Shown here piece by piece: positions 10,386 through 59,712 of a stretch of DNA of 64,000 bases. The DNA is from Xiphophorus maculatus (Eukaryota; Chordata; Actinopteri; Cyprinodontiformes; Poeciliidae), in assembly GCF_002775205.1 (NCBI RefSeq), contig NC_036457.1, positions 10,392,996 to 10,456,995 on the forward strand, written 5' to 3'. The notes below the pieces were generated by a model. It did not search any database. It was given only the letters and a program-made list of their open reading frames with translations, and was not told where the DNA came from. Numbering within the stretch: the first letter of the stretch is position 1; every line of letters starts with the position of its first letter. The position numbers and the translations under genes were made by a program.

Positions 10386-12864
10386 GTAGGAGAATATCAT
10401 GAGAAATAAGAGTCAGGTACAAATTACTTAAATTATGTATTTACATTATGTCAATGGGTTTTAAAGATACACAAAGACAAAAATGCTACAAAAATACAGG
10501 GAATGACAAACAGTATTCAGCTGCTATCAGAAAATTGTGTACTGAATCTACTGTATATAAATATCAGTATACATACACAGTGTGTAACGATTATTTACAT
10601 AAGTATAGATTCATTACACACTCCTATACTAATCATATATAAATCTGTATAATTTTGATGATTATGTAGTAGCTTAATGTAGTAGCTTAATGAAAACCCA
10701 AAATATAGCATCTCTGAAAGTTATAGTATTACAAGTTACAAAAAAAGCATATCTGTATAAAATGGTTTACTCAATCCATTTTGACTTGGTAGATGTCATT
10801 TACATGTTCCACAAGGAGAGTAGTCCTCAATAGGTCATTGCTAACAAAGTTGGTTGTTTACAGAATGCTACATCCAAGCCTATTCATAGAAATTGCAATT
10901 GAAGGAAAAAGTGTAGTAAGAAAAGGCGCACCAGCTACAGGGCTTTCATTACAGCTGAACAAATCCACAGGATGATCGCCTCCATACTAAGCTGCAATAA
11001 TTGATGCAAAAGGAAGCCCAATCAAGTATTGAGTGTATTCAAATAAACTCTCTTTTCAAAAGGCTGACAATTTGGTTTATTTTTATTGCTCTTCTGTAAT
11101 ATTCTGAGAAATGTCTGAGAAACCAAATTTTGGATTTTCATTCACAGGTCAATCATAAAAATGGCTAGAAATAAAGGGTTAAAATATGTAATTCTGCCTG
11201 TAATGAATATATGAGTTTTAATTGTTGAAATGAAGGACCAAAAACATGACATTTCTATAATATTTACATTGTTTTAGATGTACTGGTATTAAGTAGACAA
11301 ACTGCGTTTTAGTGATTTGTTTCAGACTTGTACGACTGCTATTACAATAGCAACCAGCAGATGTCACTGCTACTGACTCTACTCATCCATGCCTCATTGT
11401 TTCAAATCACTGTCGCAAGAGATCAATGTTTAGGTTTCAGGAACTTCGTCTATGCAATGGGATTTTTGGTGAGAATTTTTTAGGTGATTTTGTTAAGAGC
11501 CATTTAAATGTGAACATTAGCATTTATTTTATGTGCAAGATTGAAAACATAAACAAGCAACAAAAATTAAGAAAGAAGAATGCCTCTGCACCTCAGGCTG
11601 TACAACAAAAGGGGTTTAAATCCCCTTTCAAGAGTTTCAGTCAGTTTACATAAAATTAAATTTTTATCAAGAATATGCCTGTTCAACCCAAGCTAAGCCA
11701 AGCAACCAGTGCATGTGCAAAACAAAAAATAAATTTAGCTAAAAGTAGACAAAGGTTCAAAAAGATCTAAATTAAAGAAGTCCTTTGAAATTTAAAGGCA
11801 GTGCTGTGCAGTTAATCAAAATTGCATTTTAATTTAGAATCCAATCAAAAAAACTATGCTACTGACCAAAAGACAAAGGTTCAAAAAGATCTAAATTAAA
11901 GAAGTCCTTTGAAATTTAAAGGCAGTGCTGTGCAGTTAATCAAAATTGCATTTTAATTTAGAATCCAATCAAAAAAACTATGCTACTGACCAAAAGACAA
12001 ACAGCAAAAAATAAGCACAGGAAATTCCTGTCTCAAAGATTCATAGCATTGCAATTTCTATTTTGGCCAAAATAACTGAGATTGGATTGCTCCATATTGG
12101 AGCCTTTCAATCTGCAAGTTGTCCTAAAACTGCAGTTTGATCATAAATCTGCTGTTGTACATTGCTTTACTTTAAAGCTGCAAATTAATTTTCTATAAAT
12201 CTGACATTGCAACAACTAAAAACTTTTAAGTAGCAAAGTTAGTAAGGGCTTGAAAAACAACTTGTGATCACAGAGTGATGTTATAAATGCATCAATTTTC
12301 ATTAAAACATATGAAAAGCAGAAGACGGGAAAATGTTAAATTTAAAGCAATAACTGCTCAGCTATCTAGAGAAAATTAAAAGCTTGTCTATTTCTTGAGG
12401 ACATTCCAAAGTATTACCATACATTTAAATAAAGCTTTTATAAATTAAGTATTCTAACAGTTATCAAAAATCGTATCTTATCTTATCTTAGGATGGCTAT
12501 CGAGTAAATAAAGCATTTTTAAAGCGAATTTACTTATAACAACTGAGACAATAAGATTGGAGCTACTTCATGTCAACAGGAAAAGTTCAGTTGCAACTAA
12601 CAGCTCTGTAACAAAGTTTACAGCAACATTTTGTTTCGGTAATCTACATATTTTTATCCATCAACCTAATAAAAACTCTCCTGTTGTCGTCTGTCATTTT
12701 TCTACAATATCAACTTCTAAAGACAACAATAGAAGGCTAGCTAAAGCTCGGAGTGAGTGTTGCTAATGTTGGCTAAAAACAGCTAGCTCGGACGGAAGTT
12801 GAGCAGTTCACAACAAAAACAACTTTTCGTAAAATAATGTTTTAGAGGTTCCAGATGTTTCTCA
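10386..12864 (-). other. fbxo30: Intron 1 of the proximal FBXO30 gene
   Basis: AT-rich non-coding sequence. It contains the perfect 124-bp tandem duplication listed separately. I see no other coding or RNA feature. Confidence 0.5.
11747..11994. repeat. Perfect 124-bp direct tandem duplication
   Basis: Copy 1 is 11747-11870 and copy 2 is 11871-11994; reading them in register shows no mismatch. The first 7 bases of the unit (AGACAAA) recur right after copy 2, so the breakpoint lies in a short repeat. The unit has no open frame and no recognised family. Confidence 0.95.
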
Positions 12865-13060
12865 CCTGTGTGTCGTATTGACAGGAAAAGGCGTGTTATG
12901 ACGTCTTTGATTGTTTCCACATTAATGCGTCTGTTAACTGTACTTGCCACCGGGAAGAAACTGCTAAAGATAGCTAGCCACTCTCAGTCAGTCATCGTCT
13001 CCACCGGTTTTTTTTTTCCACCCCTCTTCAAAACTTTATTTAACAAAATGTGAAGTTAAT
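12767..13060 (-). promoter_or_regulatory. fbxo30: Promoter and non-coding first exon of the proximal FBXO30 gene
   Basis: On the gene strand, exon 1 ends at 12866 with a CACACAG|GTGAGA donor, which fits the acceptor at 10384 to give a spliced 5' UTR. The region can be aligned by eye from end to end with 17583-17880 upstream of the paralogue. Shared landmarks include GCTAAAAACA..CTAGCTCGG, CGGAAGTT (an ETS-like core in either direction), GCTAGCC and an AACTTTATT block. This places the promoter in about 12870-13060. No TATA box is evident. Confidence 0.6.
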
Positions 13061-13949
13061 GCCTTTGCAATATAATCGAGTGGGAGAAAAAGTAAAACAC
13101 ATTTCAATACTGCTGAAAGAAACAATAATGTAGTTTATACAGATGAATTGCTTTAGTCTAGTGTTCTAGATCAGATGAGTAGAAAATCAAAGAGGAAATG
13201 TTCTAAGTGAAATAAACAGTATAGGAGAGAGGGAAAAAAATAAGATTAATGTTCATTATTTGTGTCAGAATATGGCTAATTGCATTTGTGAAAGGCAGGC
13301 TGCACAACAACATGCAGAGTGACAAACCAGTTGATATGAAGTAGTAAAAGCATGGATCACGTCTTTAAGGTCAAGATTTTATAAAAGTGTTGTACAATTA
13401 AACAAATTTGAATCAAATGCTATCACACATTCTTTTAATGTATGAGTTGACAAAAGTCCATTCATACTGTAAGTAATCATTTAGTCAAACAGTGGGGCTT
13501 CATGAAAAGGAATGGAAGAGTTTCAGCTGAACGTCAGTCTGAGTACTATTAGTTTATAAATCAAAATTTTTATATATTTTGAAATTGATGCCATAACGGT
13601 GGGATGTAGATAAAAACCGCACCCAAAATGGATCCCTGAAGAACACCAGAAAAAGCAGACTACAGAGAAACTCAGATCTGATAGATGAGACCTAAACCTC
13701 TCTTAAAAAGTGTAGTTACATATCAATGCCATGGCCATTACATGAAAAATCCATGAGAAATAATGTGGGGTTGGAGGGGCTTCCCCAGGCTGCCATTCAT
13801 GCAAAACTTATATTTGTAGCACAAATCCATGATGTCTACTCCTCTCTTCTGACTCAAAATTGCAAACCTGACTACTGTAGTACATCATTTTAGCGCAAGG
13901 GTTTCTGAATAATAAAAGTTCCATTTTGATTTAGTGCAAGAAAGGACAT
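13061..13949. other. Spacer between the two FBXO30 copies
   Basis: AT-rich, no coding feature. It contains the expected upstream region of the proximal gene and the area beyond the 3' end of the distal gene. No repeat family was recognised. Confidence 0.4.
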
Positions 13950-13950
13950 T

Positions 13951-13956
13951 TTTATT
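13951..13956 (-). terminator. Polyadenylation signal of the distal FBXO30-like gene
   Basis: TTTATT on the + strand reads AATAAA on the gene strand, only 54 nt past the stop codon at 14010, so the 3' UTR would be much shorter than that of the proximal copy. Confidence 0.5.
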
Positions 13957-14009
13957 AGAAACATTCCCATAATTCCACAGTGAAACTCATAAAGATCAGC
14001 TTTGCTTGA

Positions 14010-15731
14010 TCAAGCAATGAGGCTACGCAGGGTTTGATAACAATGCAGGATTGAGAGTCTGTCTTGTTCGGTGCACATTGCGGTAAGGGGTACTGGCTCA
14101 GTCTTCAGCTCAGCTCTGTTGAAAAAAGGACACTTCTTCATGTGATCCGACATGCTGGGAACATCAACAAAATGCCACGAGTACACAGGACTGAAGGCAG
14201 GGCTGAATTTCCACACCTGCAACAGTAAAAGATAAGTGAGTTTACTAATACACAAAAATAAAAAATAACAAATTTGCAGCTGTTAAAGCCTGAACTTTTA
14301 GGGTTATGAACACTTCTGGTTGCATTAAAGAATTCACACAGACAATGAGTAAATAAATCCTGCATTATGAGATTTTATTTCCCAAAATAAACACAGTCTC
14401 CTTGTTTTGCTGCTTTTCAGCTATGACTCTGGTACATCCACAATTAATTCCATGGTGCATGTTGTATAACAGTGATTGTTTAAAACACACAGATACACAA
14501 GTTATTGTTTTTTACTCACTTTACTTTTGACCCGCCATCTCATAGTGTGAGGATGACCAGGAGAATGTCCTCGCTCCCACTGCAGCTCTACTATCCCCCT
14601 TGAAGGGAGGAGACTGGCACACACTTGCCTCATAGTCCTCGACACCAAGGACAGCTGGCAGAGGCTAAAACTGTCCAGGAATCTAGCTATGTGCCACAGT
14701 ATCTCAATGGGGAGCCCACTAAACCGGTCTGACTGGGAGTCCTTTGCAGGTTCCGCATTGATAGAAGGCAGGATTATAAACGACTTAAGGTGCTTATGGT
14801 AAATCACCTTGGCCCTGTGGGTGGATGGCCACAGCCTCTGCTGGGAAAACCTACATCCATACAATGCCAGAGGACAGTGGGACTCTATGCGGTCACGAAA
14901 GTTGGGGTGAAAGTCACAATGGATATTTAGATAATGGGAAGGATATTGGTCACGGCGAAATGACTGACCGCATATGGGGGGATAAGTGTGTGATATTATT
15001 TGAAGGGTCACAGGTTCTTTTGAAATATTAATGGCTTCTGTTTCCATAAATGATCCATTGGTTAAATTTTTACTTAATACACCAATATTTTCAGGTGCAC
15101 CACTTTCATCCAAACAGCTCAGACTAGAACAGTTCTCCTTTATATCTCTTTTTTTTAAATCTTTGATTCCACTAACAACTTCCTCTGTTGTGGATCCTTT
15201 TGGAGCAGACTGCAATTGAAGTGAGGAAGTCACAGTTGATGCCTCAGAAGCAGACAATGCTAAAGCTAACAGTATCGCTTCTTCAATAACAGAATCTTTG
15301 TAAGTCAAGTTTTCCATCCCCATCTCCTCTATGGTCTCAAGGAGTGCCTGATGGTCCTCCAGAGCAAGTGCAAGGTCTTTATGGCTCCTTATCTCATCCA
15401 AGATACTTCCTAATTTCCTACCAGGTTTCAAATCCAAGATTTCTGTTGGGTGCAAGTTCCATCTCTCTGGGCAGAAGACAACCCCAGCCGGACAAACATC
15501 CATGTGTGCAGGGATTTTGTTACGGATCAGAATAGCTGGGCAGCCATAGTTGCTATTAAGACATGGAACCTTCATAAGTGGGCACAAAAGTTGGTGCTCA
15601 TCACCTTTGCAGGAATGAAACATAGCCCCACACATCAAAGGACATGTGATAATCTCACAAGAAACTCCTGGTTCAGACTGTGCCATGCACCTCCGGTTAA
15701 CACAGGAGATACAGTGAATATGGTTCTCCAT
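14010..15731 (-). CDS. fbxo30: FBXO30-like tandem paralogue with large central deletion, 472 aa
   Basis: Two coding exons: 15731-14520 (404 codons) and 14216-14010 (68 codons plus stop), across a 303-nt intron whose junctions match the proximal copy (donor K|GTGAGT, acceptor CAG|GTGTGG). The Cys/His-rich TRAF-type zinc-finger region (about residues 6-90) and the F-box (about 334-382) are retained and very close to the neighbour. Against that copy roughly 73 residues including the LYEATVETARSLAAALD motif are missing, and roughly 190 more including the DTSDLE/DPMGL segment; together these account for the difference 737 to 472. The frame is intact, splice sites are good and a promoter is present, so I call it a gene rather than a pseudogene. 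It could still bind SKP1 through the F-box, but loss of the central part may change substrate choice. Expression is not shown by the sequence. Confidence 0.88.
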
Positions 15732-15770
15732 CTTCAGAATTAAGGGGGTGGAATGGTTCGTCGGGTGCCT
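15732..15770 (-). other. 5' UTR part of exon 2, distal FBXO30-like gene
   Basis: On the gene strand a T-rich tract and TTTTCACAG end at 15771; 39 nt then lead to the ATG at 15731. The layout matches the proximal copy. Confidence 0.6.
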
Positions 15771-15772
15771 CT

Positions 15773-17679
15773 GTGAAAATAAATAAAATGTTTAATATGA
15801 AGACACACAAAGATAGAAATGCATTGAAGATAGTTAAATAAATCAACTCTTAGGCAACAAATGCAAAACAATTAAAATGTTACTTTTTAACTACAACCAC
15901 AAGATATTACATGGCTAATGGTGTTTGCTGTGTCACAGCTTAAATCTTTGTTGCGCAGTGTTACGTCCCTCCACTATTGAGGGGAGAATAACCCAACAAC
16001 CACAATAAACAGAGTCTCTGTAAATGTAGAAATATAGAAATTTTTTTCTTCACAAAAAACTTAAAAGGTTTGCACAAACTGTGGAGGAGAAAGGGGCAGT
16101 TAGGTTGTGCCAAATAAAAGAAATACATAAAACAAAACAGGGTCCAACTATCAGCTACTCTCAGTGAAAATCTGGTCTAACAAAAGGGATTACCAAAATG
16201 TTATATGGGTGGCACCTTATCGAGGGTGTTTAACAGAAAGAAACCTACGCAGTAGCGGCGCAAGGGTGCTATAGCTCCCCCAGGAAAAGTCATAGCACCC
16301 CCAGAAAATATTAGATTTAATTTATTTTTCATCTGATTTAACATTACTTATATGTAGTTGTTGCAGCATTTTCATCAAAAGACACAAAATAAAAATAAAT
16401 TATTATATACTGACTAAAAAAAAGAAAAAAAACATCCCACTAGAGGATTTGAACTATGCGTATTATCACTTCCAGGAAACGATTAACATGATGCCGGCTC
16501 CCTCCGCATGCAGACGTGGAGCAATCCTCCCCCAATCATTTCAGGGTATTTGTCAGCAACTGACGAATCGGCAGTCACAATTTGTAAGAAAGTGTGCGTC
16601 TCTTATCTAGATCAACTGACTTCGACGATATTGACAGTGTTCATCATAGCAAACTACCATATGTTAGTCAGCACAAAGGTAATCAGTAGTAAGCATAACA
16701 TTTTTTAATGTTTTGACCATAATTAGTTATGATTAAAATTAAAACATAGCTTCTATATTGGATTTTGGATTTGTACATCCGACTTTGGTGGAATCTGTCA
16801 CTGCGCACCAACATGTCTTAAGTTTCAGAGTTTTAATTTATACAGTTGGGCTCTAACTACTTATACCATAGGTATATTTAGGTTTAAGGCAATCTTTTTT
16901 ATATCTTACTAACATGTTTGTTTAAACTGATAGTAGTATTACCCCATTTGGAGTGGCCCAGTACTTGAATCTGATAGAGACCCTAGAGGGCGCCAAAGAA
17001 TAGACTGATGGCAAAGAAGCCATCCAACCTCAAACTTGGAGCACATCAACAAAGATACCAATGGAAACATACAGTGTTTAGCATATAAAGAAAACTGATA
17101 AATCACAATTAAAATCACAAAATTGTGACCAGTAGTCAGTGATATTTCAGAAGTCAAAAACACTTAGTAATATATGAATTTTAGTTTTTTCAGTTTTTTT
17201 TAACTCATTGATTTAACTCATTTAGATAAGAGATATATGAGAGTTTTAGATTTTTCAGTTTGCATATATCAATATTTTTGAAGTTTAAGTGTACATAACT
17301 AGTGTCCAATTCAAATAATTAAAATATATTTTTTAATGGGAGGCTGAGGAACTCGGTTGACTTCAGTCTGAAACAATATATTTCTACAAGGATTTGTATT
17401 TCTGCAAGTGTGTAGAATTATGTAAATGGAGAATTTAAGATTACCCGGCTGCATATGTCAACAAAAAAAGTACACTGCAACCATCACCTCTTCAGTAACT
17501 TCTTCAGCAATAAAATACTTTTGATATAGATATGTGTGCAACAACAGTTCTTTTTTTTGTTCAAGAAATTGAGCTATGCTATTGTGTGCTAAAAACAACT
17601 AGCTCGGGCGGAAGTTAAGCATTCCAAAACAAAGGCCGTTTTTTTTGCAAAAAAAATGTAAGCACTGCTGGTTTTCCTT
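15773..17679 (-). other. Intron 1 of the distal FBXO30-like gene
   Basis: Non-coding, AT-rich. It contains a probable DNA-transposon end near 16255 and no recognised exon. Confidence 0.4.
16250..16320. mobile_element. Possible terminal part of an hAT-like DNA transposon
   Basis: The text GCAGTAGCGGCGCAAGGGTG followed by short repeats of AGCNCCCCCAG recalls the ends of fish hAT-type non-autonomous elements. I cannot define the other end, target duplication or family. Confidence 0.3.
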
Positions 17680-17880
17680 ACCTCAAGTCATGTTCACTGG
17701 AAAATGCATGATACGACTTGTTTGTGTCTTCATATATGGGGTAAACCCGTGTGTTAGCATATTTGCCTCTGGAGACATGTTTAGCTAGCCTAGCCACAAT
17801 CGCCACCACTTTTTTTTTTTCCTGTCGGAAACTTTATTGAACAGTGTAACTGTTGCAATGCCTGAGATATTACTCGACGG
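17583..17880 (-). promoter_or_regulatory. Promoter and non-coding first exon of the distal FBXO30-like gene
   Basis: On the gene strand a GACTTGAG|GTAAGG donor ends exon 1 at 17682. The block matches 12767-13060 over most of its length by eye (CTAAAAACA, CTAGCTCGGGCGGAAGTT, TTTAGCTAGCC, AAACTTTATT), so the duplication copied the promoter as well as the coding exons. Confidence 0.6.
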
Positions 17881-18035
17881 TGAAAAGAAACTTGGATAAC
17901 GTAGCATCGAATTTATTATTCCAGAATCTTATGTTAACTTTTTTTAATTTTTGTCATTATATATATTTATTTCATTCAATCTGTAATATATAATAATATA
18001 ATTTACTAATAATATAATATAATATATATAATGTA

Positions 18036-18036
<1 letters not shown>

Positions 18037-18133
<97 letters not shown>

Positions 18134-18144
18134 ACATACACACC

Positions 18145-18238
<94 letters not shown>
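18037..18238. repeat. Compound microsatellite (TCTA)n-(CATA)n-(CA)n-(TA)n
   Basis: About 95 nt of TCTA units, a short CATA/CACC stretch, about 45 nt of CA and about 37 nt of TA in a row. Such arrays are highly length-variable and the copy number shown may not be exact. Confidence 0.97.
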
Positions 18239-18242
<4 letters not shown>

Positions 18243-18260
18243 TACTTTGTCAAGTAACCC
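18239..18260. repeat. 9-bp perfect inverted repeat abutting the microsatellite
   Basis: GGGTTACTT (18239-18247), four-base spacer TGTC, then AAGTAACCC (18252-18260). It may be a remnant of a transposon end against which the microsatellite expanded. It has no known function. Confidence 0.8.
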
Positions 18261-20130
18261 TGCTCTGAATGTTTTTCGGTGTCTGCTTCCAAATCAATGC
18301 GTAATGATCATAATTGTAAGAATAATTATGAGACAGACAAGTTTAGTTGTTTTTATCAGAGTGGAGAAAATGGGCTTACATAATAGCTACAATTTTCTTT
18401 ATCATTTATTTTTTAAGTTATTTACATATGTGGGGGAAAAAACAAGTATAATTAACTCATAAAAGCTTTGTTAGTATTTTTAGTTAAATGGTAAGAAATG
18501 GCATGAAGGTACAGGGAATTTTTTTGTTAATGCAAAAGTCAATAAAAAACCTCTGAACTGCCCAACACGGATTATGAATCTAACATGTAATAGCCTTGTT
18601 GCAACAGGAGATGGCAGTGTAGCACGTGATTTATTTTCTCTCTTGAGGACAAAGGTTTGAACAGACGCCTGCTCATTAATGTTGACAGTGGGAGATGCCA
18701 CATTTCAAGTCTGGGGTCACCTACACAACATAAAACCCCCAGGAGCAGGAGAAGTTGACTCATGGGCACATCAACGGCACTGATGACCACACTTGTTATC
18801 AAGAACTGAAACAAAACCATCGTATGGGACCACTATGATTGCCATTATGTCACATCTAAAAGGTGTTATACATAAACATTAGAATAATTATTCTACTAAA
18901 ATATATTATCTTATATGCCAAAAGCAATGCAGCCAGAATCTCAAATGGCTTTTGCCAAGTCAGCAAAATACATGAATATATATCATAAAATAAAAAGTAG
19001 TGAGGCCCGAAGAGAAATATCATCTGGTTTGGAAATACTCAGCTCAGTACGTTTTGGAATATTTGAATTTGAAAGTAAAAAAATGTTTATCATACTGGTT
19101 TTCATGTCTGCAAGGCTTTGAACTCGTGGCTAGAACATGGTTAATTTACACAAATGCTATGTTTTTCACAGCTTGTAAGTTTGTGATTCATATTATTTTA
19201 TTGATCACAGTTCAGTGTTCATTTTCACATTAACCTATTTGCGTTTTGTTTACTTAAAATGTCTATGTCAAAAACCCAGTTTGACAGTATTTTCACCAGA
19301 CATTAAATATTCAGCAAACTTCTTCTCAGGGTAATTCGGATATCATAAGCACAAGTGAAGATGCAGAGATACACAGCTCCAAACAATATAATGAGCAGAC
19401 TGACAGCTGCAAAACAGTTTAAACCAGTATCTTCTTGTGCTTGTGCATGTGGGTCCACTTCAACCTCAATAAATCATGACACTTCAATCCTTTTATGGTT
19501 TTGTTAATGCAGCTACACTGTCTCAAACCTTGCAGTTTATTTAGAAACACAAATACAGTTTCTGAGTGAGTTTCTTGACATAAGTCATAGAAATAGTTGT
19601 AAGAAGAAAAACAATGTCTTTAAAACAATCAAATTCTCTGTTATATTCGAAAGTAAACTTGCAAAATAAATAACAAACATACCGAATAATACATCTAGTT
19701 CATAAATTTTCTTTAAGGCTAATAAGTATGTCCACTACCAATAACTCATCATGATGATGATTATATAGGCCTGTAGTGCTTAAGTCATTTGCCTTGCAGT
19801 CAACCCACGCACACTCCATTATGAGAATAGACCAAGCTTAGCCATAGCCCTTTGGCCTGAAGAGTGTCTACAGCATCCAAACAGTCTTTCCTTCTCATAC
19901 ATGTCACTTTTATTCAGGTTCTGTAACAGATGATCACTCAAAAAGCCTTGGGCAACAGTGTCACACAGACTTCTTAAGTTTATTTGTGATTTATACCGCC
20001 TGGTGTGAGTCACGACACAGCCCTTCATGTATAGGGTTTGTGTCCCCAAGGAGGGGAAAGTTAAACTATTTACCAACTCATTTGCTACTTTGGAGTCGAC
20101 TGTTTTAACAGTATCTCATATTTGAATGTT
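18261..20130. other. Spacer without recognised features
   Basis: AT-rich; short open frames only, none with recognisable protein similarity or splice context. Confidence 0.4.
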
Positions 20131-20329
20131 TTTCAGTAAAAATGTTTCTTGCAAAGCTTACTAAGATTTATAGATATAGGAGAATGCCATTGCAAACCAA
20201 GGTTGCTTCACATGATCTGTTATATCAAATACAACTCACATTTAAGATGAACAGAGAAGTTCTCATCAACATCTATGACTCTCAAGCAGATGCTAAATGT
20301 CACATGAGAAGGAACTGAGGAATTTCACT

Positions 20330-20960
20330 GGTTGTGTCTATACTCACTGCTCAAGACTCTATTGCTATAGAGTCTATAGAAAAGCCATATTTTAGCTTGA
20401 TTAAAGTTTGCTTAGAAGATTTGGACAAGCCAGTGAAATGTTGGGAGAATATAGATGAGGTCAAAGTGGGAACACTGAAATGTCACCTGGAAGGAAGAAG
20501 AGATCCACACATCACCCCAGAATCTCCATGCCAAAAGTAAAGTTTGCAGGTGGGACCATCATGGTGTGGGGTTTGTTACTGCTTAAAGTACAGGCAAGGT
20601 TCATTTGAATGAAGGAAAGCAAAAAAATATACCATGACATTCTTGATAAAAATCTGATGAAACAAGCTTGGCAAGACAATTGTCCCAAACACACGGTCAA
20701 TGACACTCTTAATTGATTTGAGGGAAATAAGAAGTAAAACTGCTAAAATGGCGTAATTAATCACTGGACTTATTTGGAGTTGAAAATCTATAGACAGAAC
20801 TGATTATCAGAGCGCATAATGCTGGAGTGTCAACACATTAAAGATTTTTACTACACGTTGTGTGGGAGAATGTGTCAATTCACACCAGAGCGACACATGT
20901 AGCTATTTTCTCCATATAGAAAATGTCTGTTGTTATGACCAAAAAACGTTACTTCATACA
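20330..20960 (+). mobile_element. Decayed Tc1/mariner-type transposase remnant
   Basis: Broken frames on the + strand retain fragments in the correct order for a Tc1-type DDE transposase: WKGRRDPHITPES, then VKFAGGTIMVWG, then DNCPKHTVNDT near 20680, then SLDLFGVENL near 20770 (compare the family's SPDLNPIENLW). Frameshifts and stops separate them, so it is inactive. Outer ends are not defined. Confidence 0.7.
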
Positions 20961-21690
20961 TTTCTGTAAATATATTCTGTACTTTTATCCCTTACTTGAT
21001 CTGTTAATTTAAGGGTAACCCCAATAAAAAAATAAGAAATCAAAATAACTACATTGATATTTACAACGTCTGTGCGGCAGTGAAAAAGACTGGCTCATTA
21101 AACAGACTAACTCCTGATTGGGTAAATAACATCAAATCCATTTTAGACCACATTGACTGGAGTAATGTTAACACTACTTACTTAGTTTGATGGATAATCA
21201 ATTGAAGATTAAGAGTAATTAATTGAGATTAAATAGTCTTAATCTTGGTTAAAAGCACAATTATTGCAAATTGTGCTTTTAAATAAACTGGCACTTTACG
21301 TTTGCACAAATTTTGTTCATATTTTTTTATATAATTTTCAACAGTTACTCATGAACTTGAGTACTAATTTGTTGTGTAAGTATCTATGGAATTTTGGCAC
21401 TTTTGGTCATCCATGAAATGTAAACTTAGTAAAAATGAAGCAAAGAGTTTTGATTTGTTGGTTGTTGCTTGGGATCCAAATGGATGGAGCAACTCCTAAC
21501 ATTTCATGTTGTCTTTTGATTTCAAGAATCTGAATTCACTTTATTGAATAGTACAGCATTGTAATTAAGCAGCCCGTCTGTGAAAGTCAGATTTAGACTG
21601 CTTAAAGTAGCACCATAAAGAGTGCCAATTCTTCTGATTGGGTAATTATTATTGCTGGAAATGCTTCAAGTAAAACTAATTAAGTTATAT
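20961..21690. other. Upstream flank of grm1 without recognised genes
   Basis: AT-rich sequence between the Tc1 remnant and the candidate grm1 first exon. No open frame of note; it may include promoter elements but none can be named. Confidence 0.35.
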
Positions 21691-21699
21691 CCTAAAGAT

Positions 21700-21906
21700 A
21701 AAGACTCAAAGACAGCTCTGGAAAAGGGGTGGGGGGGAAAGAGAACTTGGGAGTGGGGTGGTGGGGAAAGGACTGGAGGGGGTTCTCGTTAACACGTTTC
21801 GAGTTGGATGAGCGAGAGGGAGAGGGAGAGAAACTCAAGTAATACCGACGAGGACCACGCGGCACAGAAGACGGACGAAGGCACGAGACATGATCCAAGG
21901 ATTGAG
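21700..21906 (+). promoter_or_regulatory. grm1: Candidate grm1 promoter and first non-coding exon
   Basis: A G-rich purine tract (about 21719-21782) and a GAGAGGGAGAGGGAGAG block precede a consensus donor ATTGAG|GTAAGT, last exon base 21906. A second good donor (AAAG|GTGAGA) ends at 22170. Either could splice to the acceptor at 22565, upstream of the start codon. Mammalian GRM1 also has 5' non-coding exons. No transcript data are available here. Confidence 0.4.
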
Positions 21907-22565
21907 GTAAGTTTTAATACAGCAGAACAATCCGTATGCATGGCGAAGAACTGTGTGGTTGTGTAACCAGGCACGTTCTGCTTTGTGGTTAAAGATTATA
22001 AGACAACTGGTATAATAATGTATCATTGATAATCCTGACTTCATCCGCTGATTGAGAGAGACTTCTCGAGAAAAAAAGAAAAGAAAAAGAAAATCCACGC
22101 TCTATGAAAAAATAAGAAAACAGTCCAGGGAGGGAAGCTGTTTTGTGCTTCTGTTCGTGCTAAAATAAAGGTGAGATTTTTTTTTTCTTTATATATATAT
22201 ATGTATATGTTTATTATTTAGGTTAAACCGTGAAGAGTTCGGATCTGCGGGAATGATGCGTGCAGACAACAGTCACATAGACGTCCCTGTAACGTGTTCG
22301 GAAAGCGCGCTGGCCGTGGTGCTGAAATCCGGTTTCTGTGTTTTCTCAATGAATGACACTGGCAGGATCTGCACTCAACCAGGTGCAATAGTTAAATTCT
22401 CTTTAAAGAATTATAGAGACGCAGTTGAACTGTGTTTTAAGTGGTTTGTTCAAAGGCATCCTGATAGGAGACTGTAAAACAGGGCGTGTGGAGAAGAACA
22501 TGCGTGCTTAGTAAACTCTTAACCTTCTTTCTCCACATCTCAACAATTTTCTCGTTTTTTCTGCA

Positions 22566-59712
<37,147 letters not shown>

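Noticed and set aside
16430-16520. tRNA-like B-box on the - strand (complement of GGATTTGAACTATG)
   Set aside because: Only the B-box-like GTTCAAATCC is present; I could not fold acceptor, D and anticodon arms, so no tRNA or SINE is called.
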